From positions 62,001-126,000 of the forward strand of contig DIWV01000010.1 of assembly GCA_002435865.1 (NCBI GenBank): a DNA stretch of 64,000 nt, in the 5' to 3' direction. This DNA is from Cloacimonetes bacterium UBA6097 (GTDB taxonomy: Bacteria > Cloacimonadota > Cloacimonadia > Cloacimonadales > Cloacimonadaceae). The notes under the pieces are model-generated. The model was given only the letters and a program-made list of their open reading frames with translations, searched no databases and was not told the origin of the DNA. The first letter of the stretch is position 1, and each line of letters starts with the position of its first letter. Positions 51,913 through 60,727 of the stretch are shown in pieces. A program made the position numbers and the translations under genes.

Positions 51913-51945
51913 TCATGGAGATATTCGCGAACGTTCAGGAGTCCT
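51896..51945 (-). terminator. Probable rho-independent terminator downstream of thyX
   Basis: On the minus strand AGGACTCC (51945-51938) pairs with GGAGTCCT (51907-51900) and is followed by TTTTTGCC. The loop contains the palindrome TTCGCGAA (51924-51931). It lies about 135 bp after the thyX stop, so it would end the seven-gene transcript that starts near 60 kb. Confidence 0.7.
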
Positions 51946-52081
51946 AAATTCCGGCGAAATCTATTCAGATATAATAAACTGAGGGGAATTTTGGACTACG
52001 CGAAAGAATATCGGTGAAGAGGGATTGTTTATACTGTCTTTGTATTTAGTAATAGATTAACATGCAGTTCTTTTTAGGGAG

Positions 52082-53461
52082 TTAGAATTCGCTTTTACCC
52101 ATCAGCCATTTGGCTGAATTATGACAGTGTTTCTGAACCAAAACCTTGATATCATTGGAAAGATTCCGGATTTCCCATTGGGCGTGTTCATCTGAACGCA
52201 GGCGGACAAAATGGTAAATCTCGCGCAGATTCATTTTGACGAGGACTCTGACCCTGTGAGCATTAGTCAGAAGATATGGATATAGCAGGGGATTGATTTT
52301 CTTTAAATGTTCAGCTAGTTGTTCAGTCTCTTTAAACAACATTGTCATTTGTTTTATCTGATTGGTGTCTTTAATAGCAGGAGGTATGACAAAACCATCC
52401 GAAGATTTATAGGGAGCTTTGATTATTGTGCACTGGCGGTGACGCTTGAACTGTGCATAACAGCTGGCGGACATGGTTAGTTCAAAGGTAAAATCAACCA
52501 TTTCAAAAGCACGGGGCATCTTATTCCAGGGTTGGATACCGGCAAAAAGTGAATCCCAGAGTTCTTTAGTTTTTTCTTTACTAATCTTGCTCAGTTGAGC
52601 CAATACATCGGTGAAATTACCGCCTTTCTGTTCAAACAGCATTGCAGCCAAAATTCTGCTGTCGGCATGTTGCGGACAGTTTATAAGAGTTACTTCGTTA
52701 TAATTAGCTTTTCCGGCTTGGGGATTAATCTTCCAATCCAGATGCTTATACGAAAAATCATCCGCTTCTATGAATCTGACTATGGACGGGGATACTGTGC
52801 TAACTTCTTTATACAGCATCTGATACAAGTCTTGTGCTTCCTGCAGATTGATAGAAGCTAACCGTCTTAGTAAAAGTTCAAAGCTACGGGCATTGATGGT
52901 CATTCCCATCTGGGTTTTGGTGCAAAGAGGTAAAATATACCTGGCATCCTCTTTGGCAGCACCTTCCAAATCACGCTTTGATTTCCATTCCTGTTCTTTT
53001 TCTTTCTGCTGCTGCAAATCTATAAAGAGATGATTGTAAAGGTTAAAGGATTTTTTCATTAATTCAGTAAAGTCAGCTTTATATTCTGATTGCTCAATCT
53101 CAGCAGGCATTACATAATCGCCGTCGAGAGTGACATAGCGCTGTGATTTTTCAGTAAACGATGCCAGCCTGCTGCGCTGGATAAATTCTGCCAGATATCT
53201 GGAAATACCTATGATATCAAAATTGAAAACTGCATGCTCTGCTACTGATGCATGCCCCATTTCAAAAACAATTTCCCAGTTAGATGAACGGGCTTTGGCA
53301 ACATCCTTTTGGGAAGCGCTGCGCAGTTCTGTTACAGATTTACTGCTGCGGCTGATTCTGGCATAAGCAGCAGAAATTGTTTCAGGTGTTGCAGAAACAT
53401 CTGTTCCCAACTTATCTATCAGGTGTTTGTCAATATTATATCCGGCAAGAATTACCTGCAT
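52082..53461 (-). CDS. thyX: Double-length FAD-dependent thymidylate synthase (ThyX-like)
   Basis: A 459-residue protein, about twice the length of a single ThyX, which makes dTMP from dUMP with FAD and methylene-tetrahydrofolate. The first half has GHASVAEH (69-76) and a near-complete ThyX signature RSRLASFTEKSQRY (96-109; the usual RHR is RSR). The second half has RHRQCT (340-345), without the following serine pattern, and the late LRSDEHAQWEIRNL, the usual ThyX end, which the first half lacks. So it is a tandem duplication with different losses in each half. It directly abuts deoC. Activity is likely but not proved, since no thyA lies in the window. Confidence 0.85.
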   Translation of the reverse strand: MQVILAGYNIDKHLIDKLGTDVSATPETISAAYARISRSSKSVTELRSASQKDVAKARSSNWEIVFEMGHASVAEHAVFNFDIIGISRYLAEFIQRSRLASFTEKSQRYVTLDGDYVMPAEIEQSEYKADFTELMKKSFNLYNHLFIDLQQQKEKEQEWKSKRDLEGAAKEDARYILPLCTKTQMGMTINARSFELLLRRLASINLQEAQDLYQMLYKEVSTVSPSIVRFIEADDFSYKHLDWKINPQAGKANYNEVTLINCPQHADSRILAAMLFEQKGGNFTDVLAQLSKISKEKTKELWDSLFAGIQPWNKMPRAFEMVDFTFELTMSASCYAQFKRHRQCTIIKAPYKSSDGFVIPPAIKDTNQIKQMTMLFKETEQLAEHLKKINPLLYPYLLTNAHRVRVLVKMNLREIYHFVRLRSDEHAQWEIRNLSNDIKVLVQKHCHNSAKWLMGKSEF

Positions 53462-54241
53462 CTATCCCTCTATTATGGCTTTGGCATTGCTTGTGCCAAT
53501 ACGGCTTGCGCCTGCTTTCAGCATTGCCAGAGCATCTTCTTTGGTGCGGACTCCGCCGCTGGCTTTAACGCCAAGCTTAGGACCAACAATCGCACGCATC
53601 AGTTTAATATTTTCAACTGTAGCTCCACCGGTGCCCATACCTGTGGATGTTTTTACAAAATCAGCTCCTGCTTTCTTAGCAATCAGGCATGATATAATCA
53701 GCTGTTCCCGGGAAAGGAAACAAGTCTCAATTATCACTTTGAGCAGAGAATCTGCATCTTCACAGGCTTTTTTGACCTCAAGAATACTCTGGTAACTCAC
53801 CTGCCAGTACCCGGAAAGCAAAGCAGGCAGGTTCTGAACCATATCAAGTTCCTGAATTTCTTCCCTTAATACAGCTTCTGCTTCTGCCAGTACTGCTTCA
53901 TTAGTACCGGCACCGAGGGGAAAGTTTATCACAGTGCAGAGAGCAACTTTCTTCTTAACAATGCTTTTTGCAAAAGGCAGGTAATGAGAATTAATGCAGA
54001 CAGCCTTGCATTTGGATTTTGCTGCATGCTCGCATAGTGCCCTGATATCTGCTTCTTTGGCATCAGCTTTTAAAACTGTGGCATCGATATAATCCGCAAT
54101 AGGTTTCTGCTTGTCCCAGGTCATATCTGCTTGCTTAACCCTGCAGACATAACAATCCAGGCAGACTTCGTGCTCTCCCCCGCATTTACAGGCTTTATTT
54201 GTGCCAAATAAACTGATGGCTATATCTTTTATCTCTTTCAT
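53462..54241 (-). CDS. deoC: Deoxyribose-phosphate aldolase with N-terminal cysteine cluster
   Basis: A 259-residue cytosolic aldolase cleaving 2-deoxyribose 5-phosphate to glyceraldehyde 3-phosphate and acetaldehyde. The Schiff-base lysine is K197 (DFVKTSTG), the second lysine K226 (GVKASGG) and the aspartate D133 (ELDMV). Unusually, residues 18-33 contain five cysteines and a histidine (CKCGGEHEVCLDCYVC), resembling a zinc ribbon or iron-sulfur site; ordinary DeoC starts near residue 40. The start at 54241 has GAGGTAAGT upstream; a longer frame from 54283 overlaps rlmN. The stop codon abuts the thyX ATG. Confidence 0.92.
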   Translation of the reverse strand: MKEIKDIAISLFGTNKACKCGGEHEVCLDCYVCRVKQADMTWDKQKPIADYIDATVLKADAKEADIRALCEHAAKSKCKAVCINSHYLPFAKSIVKKKVALCTVINFPLGAGTNEAVLAEAEAVLREEIQELDMVQNLPALLSGYWQVSYQSILEVKKACEDADSLLKVIIETCFLSREQLIISCLIAKKAGADFVKTSTGMGTGGATVENIKLMRAIVGPKLGVKASGGVRTKEDALAMLKAGASRIGTSNAKAIIEG

Positions 54242-54254
54242 ACTTACCTCAAGG

Positions 54255-55280
54255 TTATTTATTTTGTGCAGCCAACTGACCACAGGCTGCGGAAATTTCA
54301 GTACCGCGGCTTTTACGGATAGTAACAGCTATGGGAAGTTGCCGCAGTTTATCCTGGAAAGCTAATGCTTCTCTTAAAGAAGGACTTTTCCAGGAAAAGC
54401 CTTCTATATTATTGTAAGATATCAGGTTAAGTTTACAGGAAATATCCCCGGCAAATTTAATCAAAGCTTTGGCATCTTCAGCACCCATATTGAAGTCAGG
54501 AATCATTATATATTCCAATGTGATGCGCCAGGGGCTGGTTTTACGAAAACTGAGGATTGCATTCTTGAGCTCAGTAAGATTATAAGTTCTGTTTATGGGC
54601 ATTATCTCATTGCGTTTTTCGTTGATAGCGCTGTTTAATGAAACAGCCAGTTTTATTTTTATACCTGTCTCTGCCAGTTCATATATCTTTGGAACATATC
54701 CGCTTGTGGAAACCGTCATCCTGCGTGGACTGAACTGCAAGCCGAAATCAGACTGCAGGATTTTAATAGCAGGAATTACATTTTCCAGGTTATCAAGCGG
54801 TTCACCCATACCCATAAAGACAATGTTGGTAAGCTTATTTTCCTGCAAAAACTGCCTGGCGAGTATAATCTGACCGATTATTTCATCCACTTTCAAATCT
54901 CTGATAGACCCGAGTTTGCCAGTTGCGCAAAAAGTACAACCCCAGGCACAACCGACTTGCGAAGAAATGCACAGGGTATTTTTCTTTTCTTCCGGCATCA
55001 GGACTGATTCAATCAGTTCTTTGTCAGACAACTCCAGAACCAACTTGGTAGAGCCGTCTTTGGCAGTTAATTGTAGTTTAATCGAGGGTAATGCCAGGCT
55101 ATAATTATCAGCTATGAACTGCTTAAAATCTGCAGGTAAATCTGTCATCAATTCAAGATTATTCACTGATTTCGGATATAACCACTTCATCAGTTGTTTA
55201 AACCTGAAAAGTTTAAATCTCGCTGCGATAATTTGCGTTTGCAGGTCTTCCGGTTGAACAGAAAAGATTGATTTTAACAT
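54255..55280 (-). CDS. rlmN: 23S rRNA A2503 / tRNA A37 methyltransferase RlmN (radical SAM)
   Basis: A 341-residue radical-SAM enzyme that methylates C2 of A2503 in 23S rRNA and A37 of some tRNAs. The cluster-binding cysteines are C111, C115 and C118 (GCAWGCTFCATGKLG). Other motifs are the N-terminal FRFKQLMKWLYPK, MGMGEPLDN, TVSTSGYVP, LAVSLNSAINEKRNEIMPINR and the end TIRKSRGTEISAACGQLA, which holds the second catalytic cysteine. It overlaps the RicT gene by 7 bp and precedes deoC by 13 bp. Confidence 0.96.
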   Translation of the reverse strand: MLKSIFSVQPEDLQTQIIAARFKLFRFKQLMKWLYPKSVNNLELMTDLPADFKQFIADNYSLALPSIKLQLTAKDGSTKLVLELSDKELIESVLMPEEKKNTLCISSQVGCAWGCTFCATGKLGSIRDLKVDEIIGQIILARQFLQENKLTNIVFMGMGEPLDNLENVIPAIKILQSDFGLQFSPRRMTVSTSGYVPKIYELAETGIKIKLAVSLNSAINEKRNEIMPINRTYNLTELKNAILSFRKTSPWRITLEYIMIPDFNMGAEDAKALIKFAGDISCKLNLISYNNIEGFSWKSPSLREALAFQDKLRQLPIAVTIRKSRGTEISAACGQLAAQNK

Positions 55281-56113
55281 TCTTCGGGAACGGGAATATC
55301 TATCACTTCTAGCTTTTTAAATTGTTCTAAAGGTAAATCAGCAAGGACCTGGTCTTCTGAAGTTAAATAAACCTTGTTACTGAGAACATCGTTCTTGAAG
55401 ACAAACATCTTTTGTCCATTATACATGACACAAGTACCCACAATCGGGTAATCTTTACCCTGCTCAACATAAAAATCCTCTTCAAAATTCAGGCAGCAAA
55501 GCAGCCTTCCGCAAGGACCTGATATTTTGGAAAGATTTCCTGATAGATTCTGATCCTTTGCCATCTTGATGGTTACCTGGTTAAATCTTTTTAAAAAGGA
55601 ACCGCAGCAATATTGTATTCCACACATACCAAAGCCGCCAAGGCGCTTTGCTTCGTCCCTACCTGTTGTCTGATGCAGTTCAATCCTGGTTTTAAACATG
55701 GTGGCAAGTTCACGCACAAACAACCTGAAATCAATTCTTCCATCCGCTACAAAGAAGAAAGTAAGTTTGTTGCCATCGAACTGATAAACTGTATCAATAA
55801 GTTTCATCTGAAAAGGATAGTTTACAACAATGTCCAGGAACATTTTGGTTGCTTTTTGTTCTTCTTCAAACAAGTGAGATAATTTATCTTTATCTTCATC
55901 GGTTGCAACGCGTTTTATGTTCAGAATCTTATTGCTGTTGAACTGGTTTTCCAGTTCTTCATTGCTGATTGCCATATGGATAACCTGAGCAATATCTTCT
56001 CCACGCTCCACATCTACAATTACAAGATCCTCAGGATGAAGTTCAAGGTTTTTGGGATTGAGAAAGTGTCCCAGTCTGCCCGACCGATATTCTACTTCTA
56101 TAAAATCTGTCAC
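55274..56113 (-). CDS. ricT: RicT/YaaT-family protein (PSP1 domain)
   Basis: A 279-residue PSP1-domain protein. In Bacillus, RicT (YaaT) forms a complex with RicA and RicF that carries 4Fe-4S clusters and promotes RNase Y processing; outside Firmicutes the role is less clear. The core is GRDEAKRLGGFGMCGIQYCC, then SKISGPCGRLLCCLNFEEDF, with the conserved cysteines CGIQYCC and CGRLLCC intact. N-terminal EVEYRSGRLGHFLNP is typical. It overlaps rlmN by 7 bp and lies 9 bp after the GlmU-like gene. Confidence 0.88.
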   Translation of the reverse strand: MTDFIEVEYRSGRLGHFLNPKNLELHPEDLVIVDVERGEDIAQVIHMAISNEELENQFNSNKILNIKRVATDEDKDKLSHLFEEEQKATKMFLDIVVNYPFQMKLIDTVYQFDGNKLTFFFVADGRIDFRLFVRELATMFKTRIELHQTTGRDEAKRLGGFGMCGIQYCCGSFLKRFNQVTIKMAKDQNLSGNLSKISGPCGRLLCCLNFEEDFYVEQGKDYPIVGTCVMYNGQKMFVFKNDVLSNKVYLTSEDQVLADLPLEQFKKLEVIDIPVPEEC

Positions 56114-56122
56114 TAAATACTC

Positions 56123-57331
56123 CTAATTCTCCCTGTTCTTTATATTCCTGAACAGTTCGATTTCTGTTTTTGATAAATTCTGATTACGTCTTTTTTTTAC
56201 TGCTTCAGTTGTATGGACAAAAGCATCAAAATCATAGGGAACCAGTTTGCCTGCTTCTCCCCATGAGAATGATGGGATAAAATCTGTGAACAGGTCAGTA
56301 CCCCAGAGATTACAGCCTGCACCTGCAACAATTCCTGTGTTCAGTGTGCAGCTTATCCCTGTTTTAGTATGGTCAGCAATTATCGAACCAAGGAATTGGT
56401 AACCTGAATCTATTTTTGTTTTATCAGTATATGTATAAAAAGATACAGATTTGTAATTATTCTTCAGGTCGCTGTTATTGGTTCCTGCACCCAGGTTTAC
56501 CCATTCTCCTATATAAGCATGTCCCAAAAAGCCGTCGTGTTGCTTGTTTGAATATGCCTGAATAATTGAGCCTTCAACCTCTCCTCCAACTTTACAGACA
56601 GGACCTATGGAAGTTCCGCCATAAATTTTGGAACCAACCTTTATGACACTATTTTTTCCTATATAAGCCGGACCAATGATAACTGCATGCGACATTATTT
56701 CTGCTTTTTCGTCTATAACAACAGCTCCGTGCGAGGCATCAATAACTACACCCGGTTTCAGAATTGCACCCTCACCTATCCAGACTTTGTAAGGATTAAG
56801 CAGGGTTACGCCGGGTTCAGTTTCCATAAAGTTCTCTGCATCCTGGAAAAATTGCTCAAAATCAAATTCGATTAATCTGCTGTTATCCATGATTACGTCT
56901 GCCATATTTGAATACAAAACCGATTTTACAGTATCCGTTTCGGCTTGCTTCATAAGTTCATCAATCTGATTTAAGCTTGTGATTGTCTTTGTTACGTTCA
57001 TCCTTAACGCAATTAAGGCATTCTTATCATCTGTAAGACCCTGACCAACCTTTATATTTTTGATTTTTTTTATTACATCCGGATTGACTTTTATCCGTGA
57101 ATTAACAAACAGAGTATCTCCTTCGGCACTGTTTATCTGCCAATCTGGATGCCTTTCCTGGTAAAGTGAAACAAGTTCCTTTTCTACAAATACAATCTCT
57201 TCTTCTCCGAAAAGCAATGCCTGCAGTCTTTGCCTGAGTTTAAGAATACCGCATCTGATATCACCTACTGAACGAGTTAAGCTAACAGGATAAAAATGTA
57301 ATGGGGTGTCATCAAAGATAGCTAATTTCAT
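56123..57331 (-). CDS. GlmU-like sugar nucleotidyltransferase with left-handed beta-helix
   Basis: A 402-residue protein of the alternative GlmU group found in Bacteroidota and relatives. The N-terminal part (about 1-170) is a diverged nucleotidyltransferase starting MKLAIFDDTPLHFYPVSLTR, without the classic GlmU LAAGxGTRM loop. From about residue 185 onward hexapeptide repeats (VIDEKAEIMSHAVIIGPAY, SVIKVGSKIYGGTSIGPVCK) form a left-handed beta helix with acetyltransferase features. It may supply UDP-GlcNAc for cell-wall synthesis, which suits the PBP1A gene 30 bp upstream. Substrate and both activities are inferred. Confidence 0.82.
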   Translation of the reverse strand: MKLAIFDDTPLHFYPVSLTRSVGDIRCGILKLRQRLQALLFGEEEIVFVEKELVSLYQERHPDWQINSAEGDTLFVNSRIKVNPDVIKKIKNIKVGQGLTDDKNALIALRMNVTKTITSLNQIDELMKQAETDTVKSVLYSNMADVIMDNSRLIEFDFEQFFQDAENFMETEPGVTLLNPYKVWIGEGAILKPGVVIDASHGAVVIDEKAEIMSHAVIIGPAYIGKNSVIKVGSKIYGGTSIGPVCKVGGEVEGSIIQAYSNKQHDGFLGHAYIGEWVNLGAGTNNSDLKNNYKSVSFYTYTDKTKIDSGYQFLGSIIADHTKTGISCTLNTGIVAGAGCNLWGTDLFTDFIPSFSWGEAGKLVPYDFDAFVHTTEAVKKRRNQNLSKTEIELFRNIKNREN

Positions 57332-57361
57332 AATAATTGCTCCATATTAATCAAGGATTTG

Positions 57362-59452
57362 TTAATCTCTACCAGGTTTCACTATGTAGGGGTTCGGGTC
57401 TCTGTATCTATAACGGGAAGGTCTGAAGTTGTAAACCAGGCTGTCAGATTTAACTAAAGGTGCAGTTCCGGAAATAAATACTTCATCTATTCCGTTTTCA
57501 GAATAGTAGCCTGTGACGGGATTAATAGTCTGATGTTCAATGTTAGCAGGTTCGTCAAAAGTATAGCGCTGGTCTGTTGGAGCAGGATAACGACCTTTGT
57601 TTTCCAGCCGCATCGCCTTGCTCATGACCGGACCCCAAACAGGAGCACAAACAACTCCGCCTGCCATATTGCTGCCCATTGTCTTGCTTGTATCAAAACC
57701 TGTCCAGATACCACATATTAATTCTTTGTTAAATCCGATAAACCACGCATCCTTATACTCATCAGTAGTGCCGGTTTTACCTGCAGCCGGCCAGTTGTAC
57801 CCCTGTCTGGCTGAAGTAGCTGTACCACTGCTGACAACCGATTGCAGCATACTGGTTATAATATATGCCACTTCGGGTTCACAAACTTTGTACTGAAGTA
57901 TTTTGGCACGTTCCAGAACTTTGCCTTTTTTATCTTCAACCCTCTGTATGAATATTGGTTTTACTCTGTAACCACCGTTCGGGAAAGTAGTATAGGCTGA
58001 AACAAGTTGAATCGGAGTAACTTCATATGTTCCCAGTGCTGCAGAGTAATCAGTAACATCATAATTGATACCAAAGCGTTGAAAAGCATCTGTTACTGCA
58101 GAAAGACCAATATCATATAAAGCTCTAACTGCCCATACGTTGTAGGAATGAGTTATTGCAGTGCGCATCCTTGCCAGCCCATAATATTCCCTTGAGTAAT
58201 TTTGAGGTTTCCATTCCTCGCCTTTATAATCTATGAAGATTATCGGTGCATCATTCAGAACTGTCGACGGTGTGTAACCTCTTTCAATAGCTGCTGTATA
58301 GTATATTGGCTTGATGGAAGAACCGGGCTGTCTCTTTGCTAATATCATACGGTTGAACTTGCTGTGAGAAAAATTCCTGCCCCCAATCATAGCCCTGACA
58401 TAACCGGTTCTGTTTTCCATCAGGACAAGTCCGCCCTGCAGGTAATCAGTAACCATTTCTGAATTGTTTTGTTCAAAATTCCTGAGCTTAGATTTATAAT
58501 TTCTGTTATTCTCAACTTGAGTAAGATGCGCATTTAAAATAGAATCTGCATAATTGGAAAGGTTATAATCAAGAGTTGTATATATCCTTAAGCTGCCTTC
58601 AAAAAGTTTGTCTGTGCCATATTTCTTTTCAAGATACTGGCGTATGGTCTCGATAAAATAATCTGATGCATAATGCTTTAGCGCAGTTTGGTCCGGATTA
58701 ATTGAAGATTTTACTGCTGCTTCATACTCAGCCTGGGTAATCTTTTTCTGCTTAAACATGTTTGACAGGACAAAGTTTCTTCTTTCGATTGCTCTGTCCT
58801 TATGAGTTCTGGGATTGTAATAATTAGGTCTTTGTATCATGCCGACTAATAAAGCAGCTTCGGGCAAGGTCAAATCCATAGCATGCTTTCCGAAATAGAA
58901 CAAAGAAGCTGTTTCAATTCCATATAATTGCCCGCCAAAGAAAATCTTGTTAAAATAAATTTCCAGAATTTCTTCCTTGGTAAAATTCTGCTCAATCCTA
59001 AGAGCAAGAATGATTTCCTTTACTTTTCTGGATACTTTTTTATCCAGAGTTAGAAACATATTGCGGGCCATTTGCTGGGTAATTGTACTCGCACCCTGAG
59101 AGAAATCCATCCTTATAACATCAATAAACAAAGCTCTGATATTTCCTAATATGTCAATACCGATATGATGGTAAAAAGATTTATCCTCCGTTGCAATCAG
59201 GGCATCTATCAAATAAGGAGGCAGTTCCTTAACAGAAACCAGTTTTCTGCGTTCGAAAGCGAAGAGATATATCATCTTCCCATTGCGGTCATATACTTCT
59301 GAACCGGAACGCATAGTATAGCTTTTTAGCTCACTCATGGGGGGTAATTCATCTCTGTAAAACCAGATAACGCCAACAATTACACCCAGAAATAAGCACA
59401 AACCGATACCGATTCTCTGAAATAGTATTTTATGTTTTCCTGTGATATTCAT
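57362..59452 (-). CDS. Bifunctional penicillin-binding protein 1A-type
   Basis: A 696-residue inner-membrane peptidoglycan synthase. A membrane helix (about 13-31) is followed by the transglycosylase domain with the catalytic glutamate E89 (ATEDKSFYHH) and ASTITQQMARN (121-131). The transpeptidase domain has SxxK at 378-381 (PGSSIK), SYN (436-438) and KTG (559-561). All catalytic motifs are intact. The start overlaps the stop of the Gx-type gene by four bases (ATGA). It makes and cross-links glycan strands, consistent with a typical diderm wall. Confidence 0.95.
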   Translation of the reverse strand: MNITGKHKILFQRIGIGLCLFLGVIVGVIWFYRDELPPMSELKSYTMRSGSEVYDRNGKMIYLFAFERRKLVSVKELPPYLIDALIATEDKSFYHHIGIDILGNIRALFIDVIRMDFSQGASTITQQMARNMFLTLDKKVSRKVKEIILALRIEQNFTKEEILEIYFNKIFFGGQLYGIETASLFYFGKHAMDLTLPEAALLVGMIQRPNYYNPRTHKDRAIERRNFVLSNMFKQKKITQAEYEAAVKSSINPDQTALKHYASDYFIETIRQYLEKKYGTDKLFEGSLRIYTTLDYNLSNYADSILNAHLTQVENNRNYKSKLRNFEQNNSEMVTDYLQGGLVLMENRTGYVRAMIGGRNFSHSKFNRMILAKRQPGSSIKPIYYTAAIERGYTPSTVLNDAPIIFIDYKGEEWKPQNYSREYYGLARMRTAITHSYNVWAVRALYDIGLSAVTDAFQRFGINYDVTDYSAALGTYEVTPIQLVSAYTTFPNGGYRVKPIFIQRVEDKKGKVLERAKILQYKVCEPEVAYIITSMLQSVVSSGTATSARQGYNWPAAGKTGTTDEYKDAWFIGFNKELICGIWTGFDTSKTMGSNMAGGVVCAPVWGPVMSKAMRLENKGRYPAPTDQRYTFDEPANIEHQTINPVTGYYSENGIDEVFISGTAPLVKSDSLVYNFRPSRYRYRDPNPYIVKPGRD

Positions 59453-59982
59453 AAGACTTGGCTGTCAATTTCCTTGTTAATTTCTAATTTTTGATACAAT
59501 TCATAGGCAATCAAACCTGTAACAAAACCTGTGACTATACCAATTAACATTAAGACAGGAAGCAGGTAAAAAACAGAATCTCTCTGGATAATAAGCCATC
59601 TTACACAGAAGATTTGAATGATATTATGCACTACCGCTCCTGCAATGCTTATTCCCAATATGCTGAAATTTATTCTAGATGCCAAAAGCAGCCACATTAC
59701 AATCAGAGATCCGATTCCTCCGCTGATGGAAAGCAATGTTGCCGGACTTAGCAAAGTAAAACTGATTAAACCTCCGATCAAGGTTTTCATGATATTAACC
59801 ATAAAAGCAAGAACAAATTCCTTCTTCATAAGCAGATATACTATTATCACATTAGCCAGGCCTATCCGCAGAAAAGGCAGGGGTAAAACTCTCACTACCA
59901 TGCTTTCCAGAAAATATACCGTTGTGGCAACTGCTGTAAAGAAGGCATATTGCATTATTCTATTATTAATATTCTTACTCAT
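59449..59982 (-). CDS. Gx-type membrane protein (annotated heptaprenyl diphosphate synthase component I)
   Basis: A 177-residue inner-membrane protein with about five or six helices and the family pattern YFLESMVVRVLPLPFLRIGLA near the start and SISGGIGSLIVMWLL in the middle. The family (Pfam Hpre_diP_synt_I) is named after a prenyl synthase component but many members look like small substrate-specific transport components and lie near Rnf or Nqr genes; the Nqr operon here is about 750 bp upstream. It overlaps the PBP1A gene by four bases and is the first gene of that seven-gene run. Confidence 0.75.
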   Translation of the reverse strand: MSKNINNRIMQYAFFTAVATTVYFLESMVVRVLPLPFLRIGLANVIIVYLLMKKEFVLAFMVNIMKTLIGGLISFTLLSPATLLSISGGIGSLIVMWLLLASRINFSILGISIAGAVVHNIIQIFCVRWLIIQRDSVFYLLPVLMLIGIVTGFVTGLIAYELYQKLEINKEIDSQVL

Positions 59983-60078
59983 GTTTTGTCAGGAAAATCA
60001 CTTTTAGCATACCGTCAAGATAAATGATACAGATAATTATTGCATGAGGAATCGACGTCTATTTGCCCCTTCTTAACA

Positions 60079-60177
60079 CTGGGAATCTGCAGGGGGTCAT
60101 GTGGGGGAAAGTCCCTGATGACTCCCTGATGACTCCCTGATGACTCCCTGAAAAGTCTCTGCGTAAAGAGGGGGAAA
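60079..60177. repeat. 11-bp-period repeat array, TCCCTGATGAC type
   Basis: Nine 11-mers in register: CTGGGAATCTG, CAGGGGGTCAT, GTGGGGGAAAG, three perfect TCCCTGATGAC, TCCCTGAAAAG, TCTCTGCGTAA and AGAGGGGGAAA. The three-unit core and the flanking TCTCTGCGT are shared with the array at 7877-7953. The G-rich left units can pair with the C-rich right units. It occupies the 226-bp gap between the Gx-type gene and the hypothetical gene at 60209. Confidence 0.9.
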
Positions 60178-60208
60178 AATGTGGTTAGTAAAGGTAAATA
60201 TCAATAAA

Positions 60209-60661
60209 TCAGAAGATGGTCTTAATGAGTAATTCCGGTTCCAGCCGGAAAGTGGAACCTTTCCCTTCAAAGAAATGATGCTCGCGGATGAGGTGAATAT
60301 TTAAACCTGACCAACGAATTGTAACTCCTGTTTTGGTATTGGTCAGGGTTGTAACAGTCTTGCGATAAAGCCCTGCATGACTGAATGGACAGGGAAGTTT
60401 GCCTCTGGTTACTTCTGTTTCCACCTGATACAAATTTTCTATAAATTCTACACCTGTAAAGTTTTCAAATGAAGCATTTGTAAAATATTCCAATCTATCG
60501 GCAATAACTTCAGGAGAAAATCCATAAGCAGCCAAAGTTTTTTCATCATCAGCAATGATTTCATGATAGTGCCTGTCATCCTCACCCAGAAAACCGCTGA
60601 GAGTGATAACTCCGGGCTGCATACGAGCTGTTATTTTAATCTCTTTAGGTGATTGTTTCAT
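60209..60661 (-). CDS. Hypothetical protein
   Basis: A 150-residue soluble protein without signal peptide or membrane helix. It has a beta-rich N-terminal third (EIKITARMQPGVITLSGFLG) and an acidic centre (GEDDRHYHEIIADDE). A single cysteine near 114 (KLPCPFSHAGLYRK) and a tail with GVTIRWSGLNIHLIREHHFF are the most distinctive parts. I do not recognise the family. Codon use and direction match the Nqr genes upstream, from which it is separated by 66 bp containing a small palindromic repeat. It may be the last gene of the Nqr transcript. Confidence 0.65.
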   Translation of the reverse strand: MKQSPKEIKITARMQPGVITLSGFLGEDDRHYHEIIADDEKTLAAYGFSPEVIADRLEYFTNASFENFTGVEFIENLYQVETEVTRGKLPCPFSHAGLYRKTVTTLTNTKTGVTIRWSGLNIHLIREHHFFEGKGSTFRLEPELLIKTIF

Positions 60662-60696
60662 AATTACCTCAATGGGATTTCAATATAAAGAACCGG

Positions 60697-60716
60697 ATTC
60701 CTGCCTTCGCAGGAAT
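60697..60716. repeat. Short palindromic repeat (ATTCCTGC/GCAGGAAT)
   Basis: A perfect 8-bp stem ATTCCTGC-CTTC-GCAGGAAT. Elements of this kind are scattered in many bacterial genomes and give spurious frames reading CHSCEGRNP, as happens here. It lies between nqrF and the hypothetical gene and could act as a weak attenuator or mRNA-stability hairpin. Confidence 0.85.
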
Positions 60717-60727
60717 GACAAAGTTGT

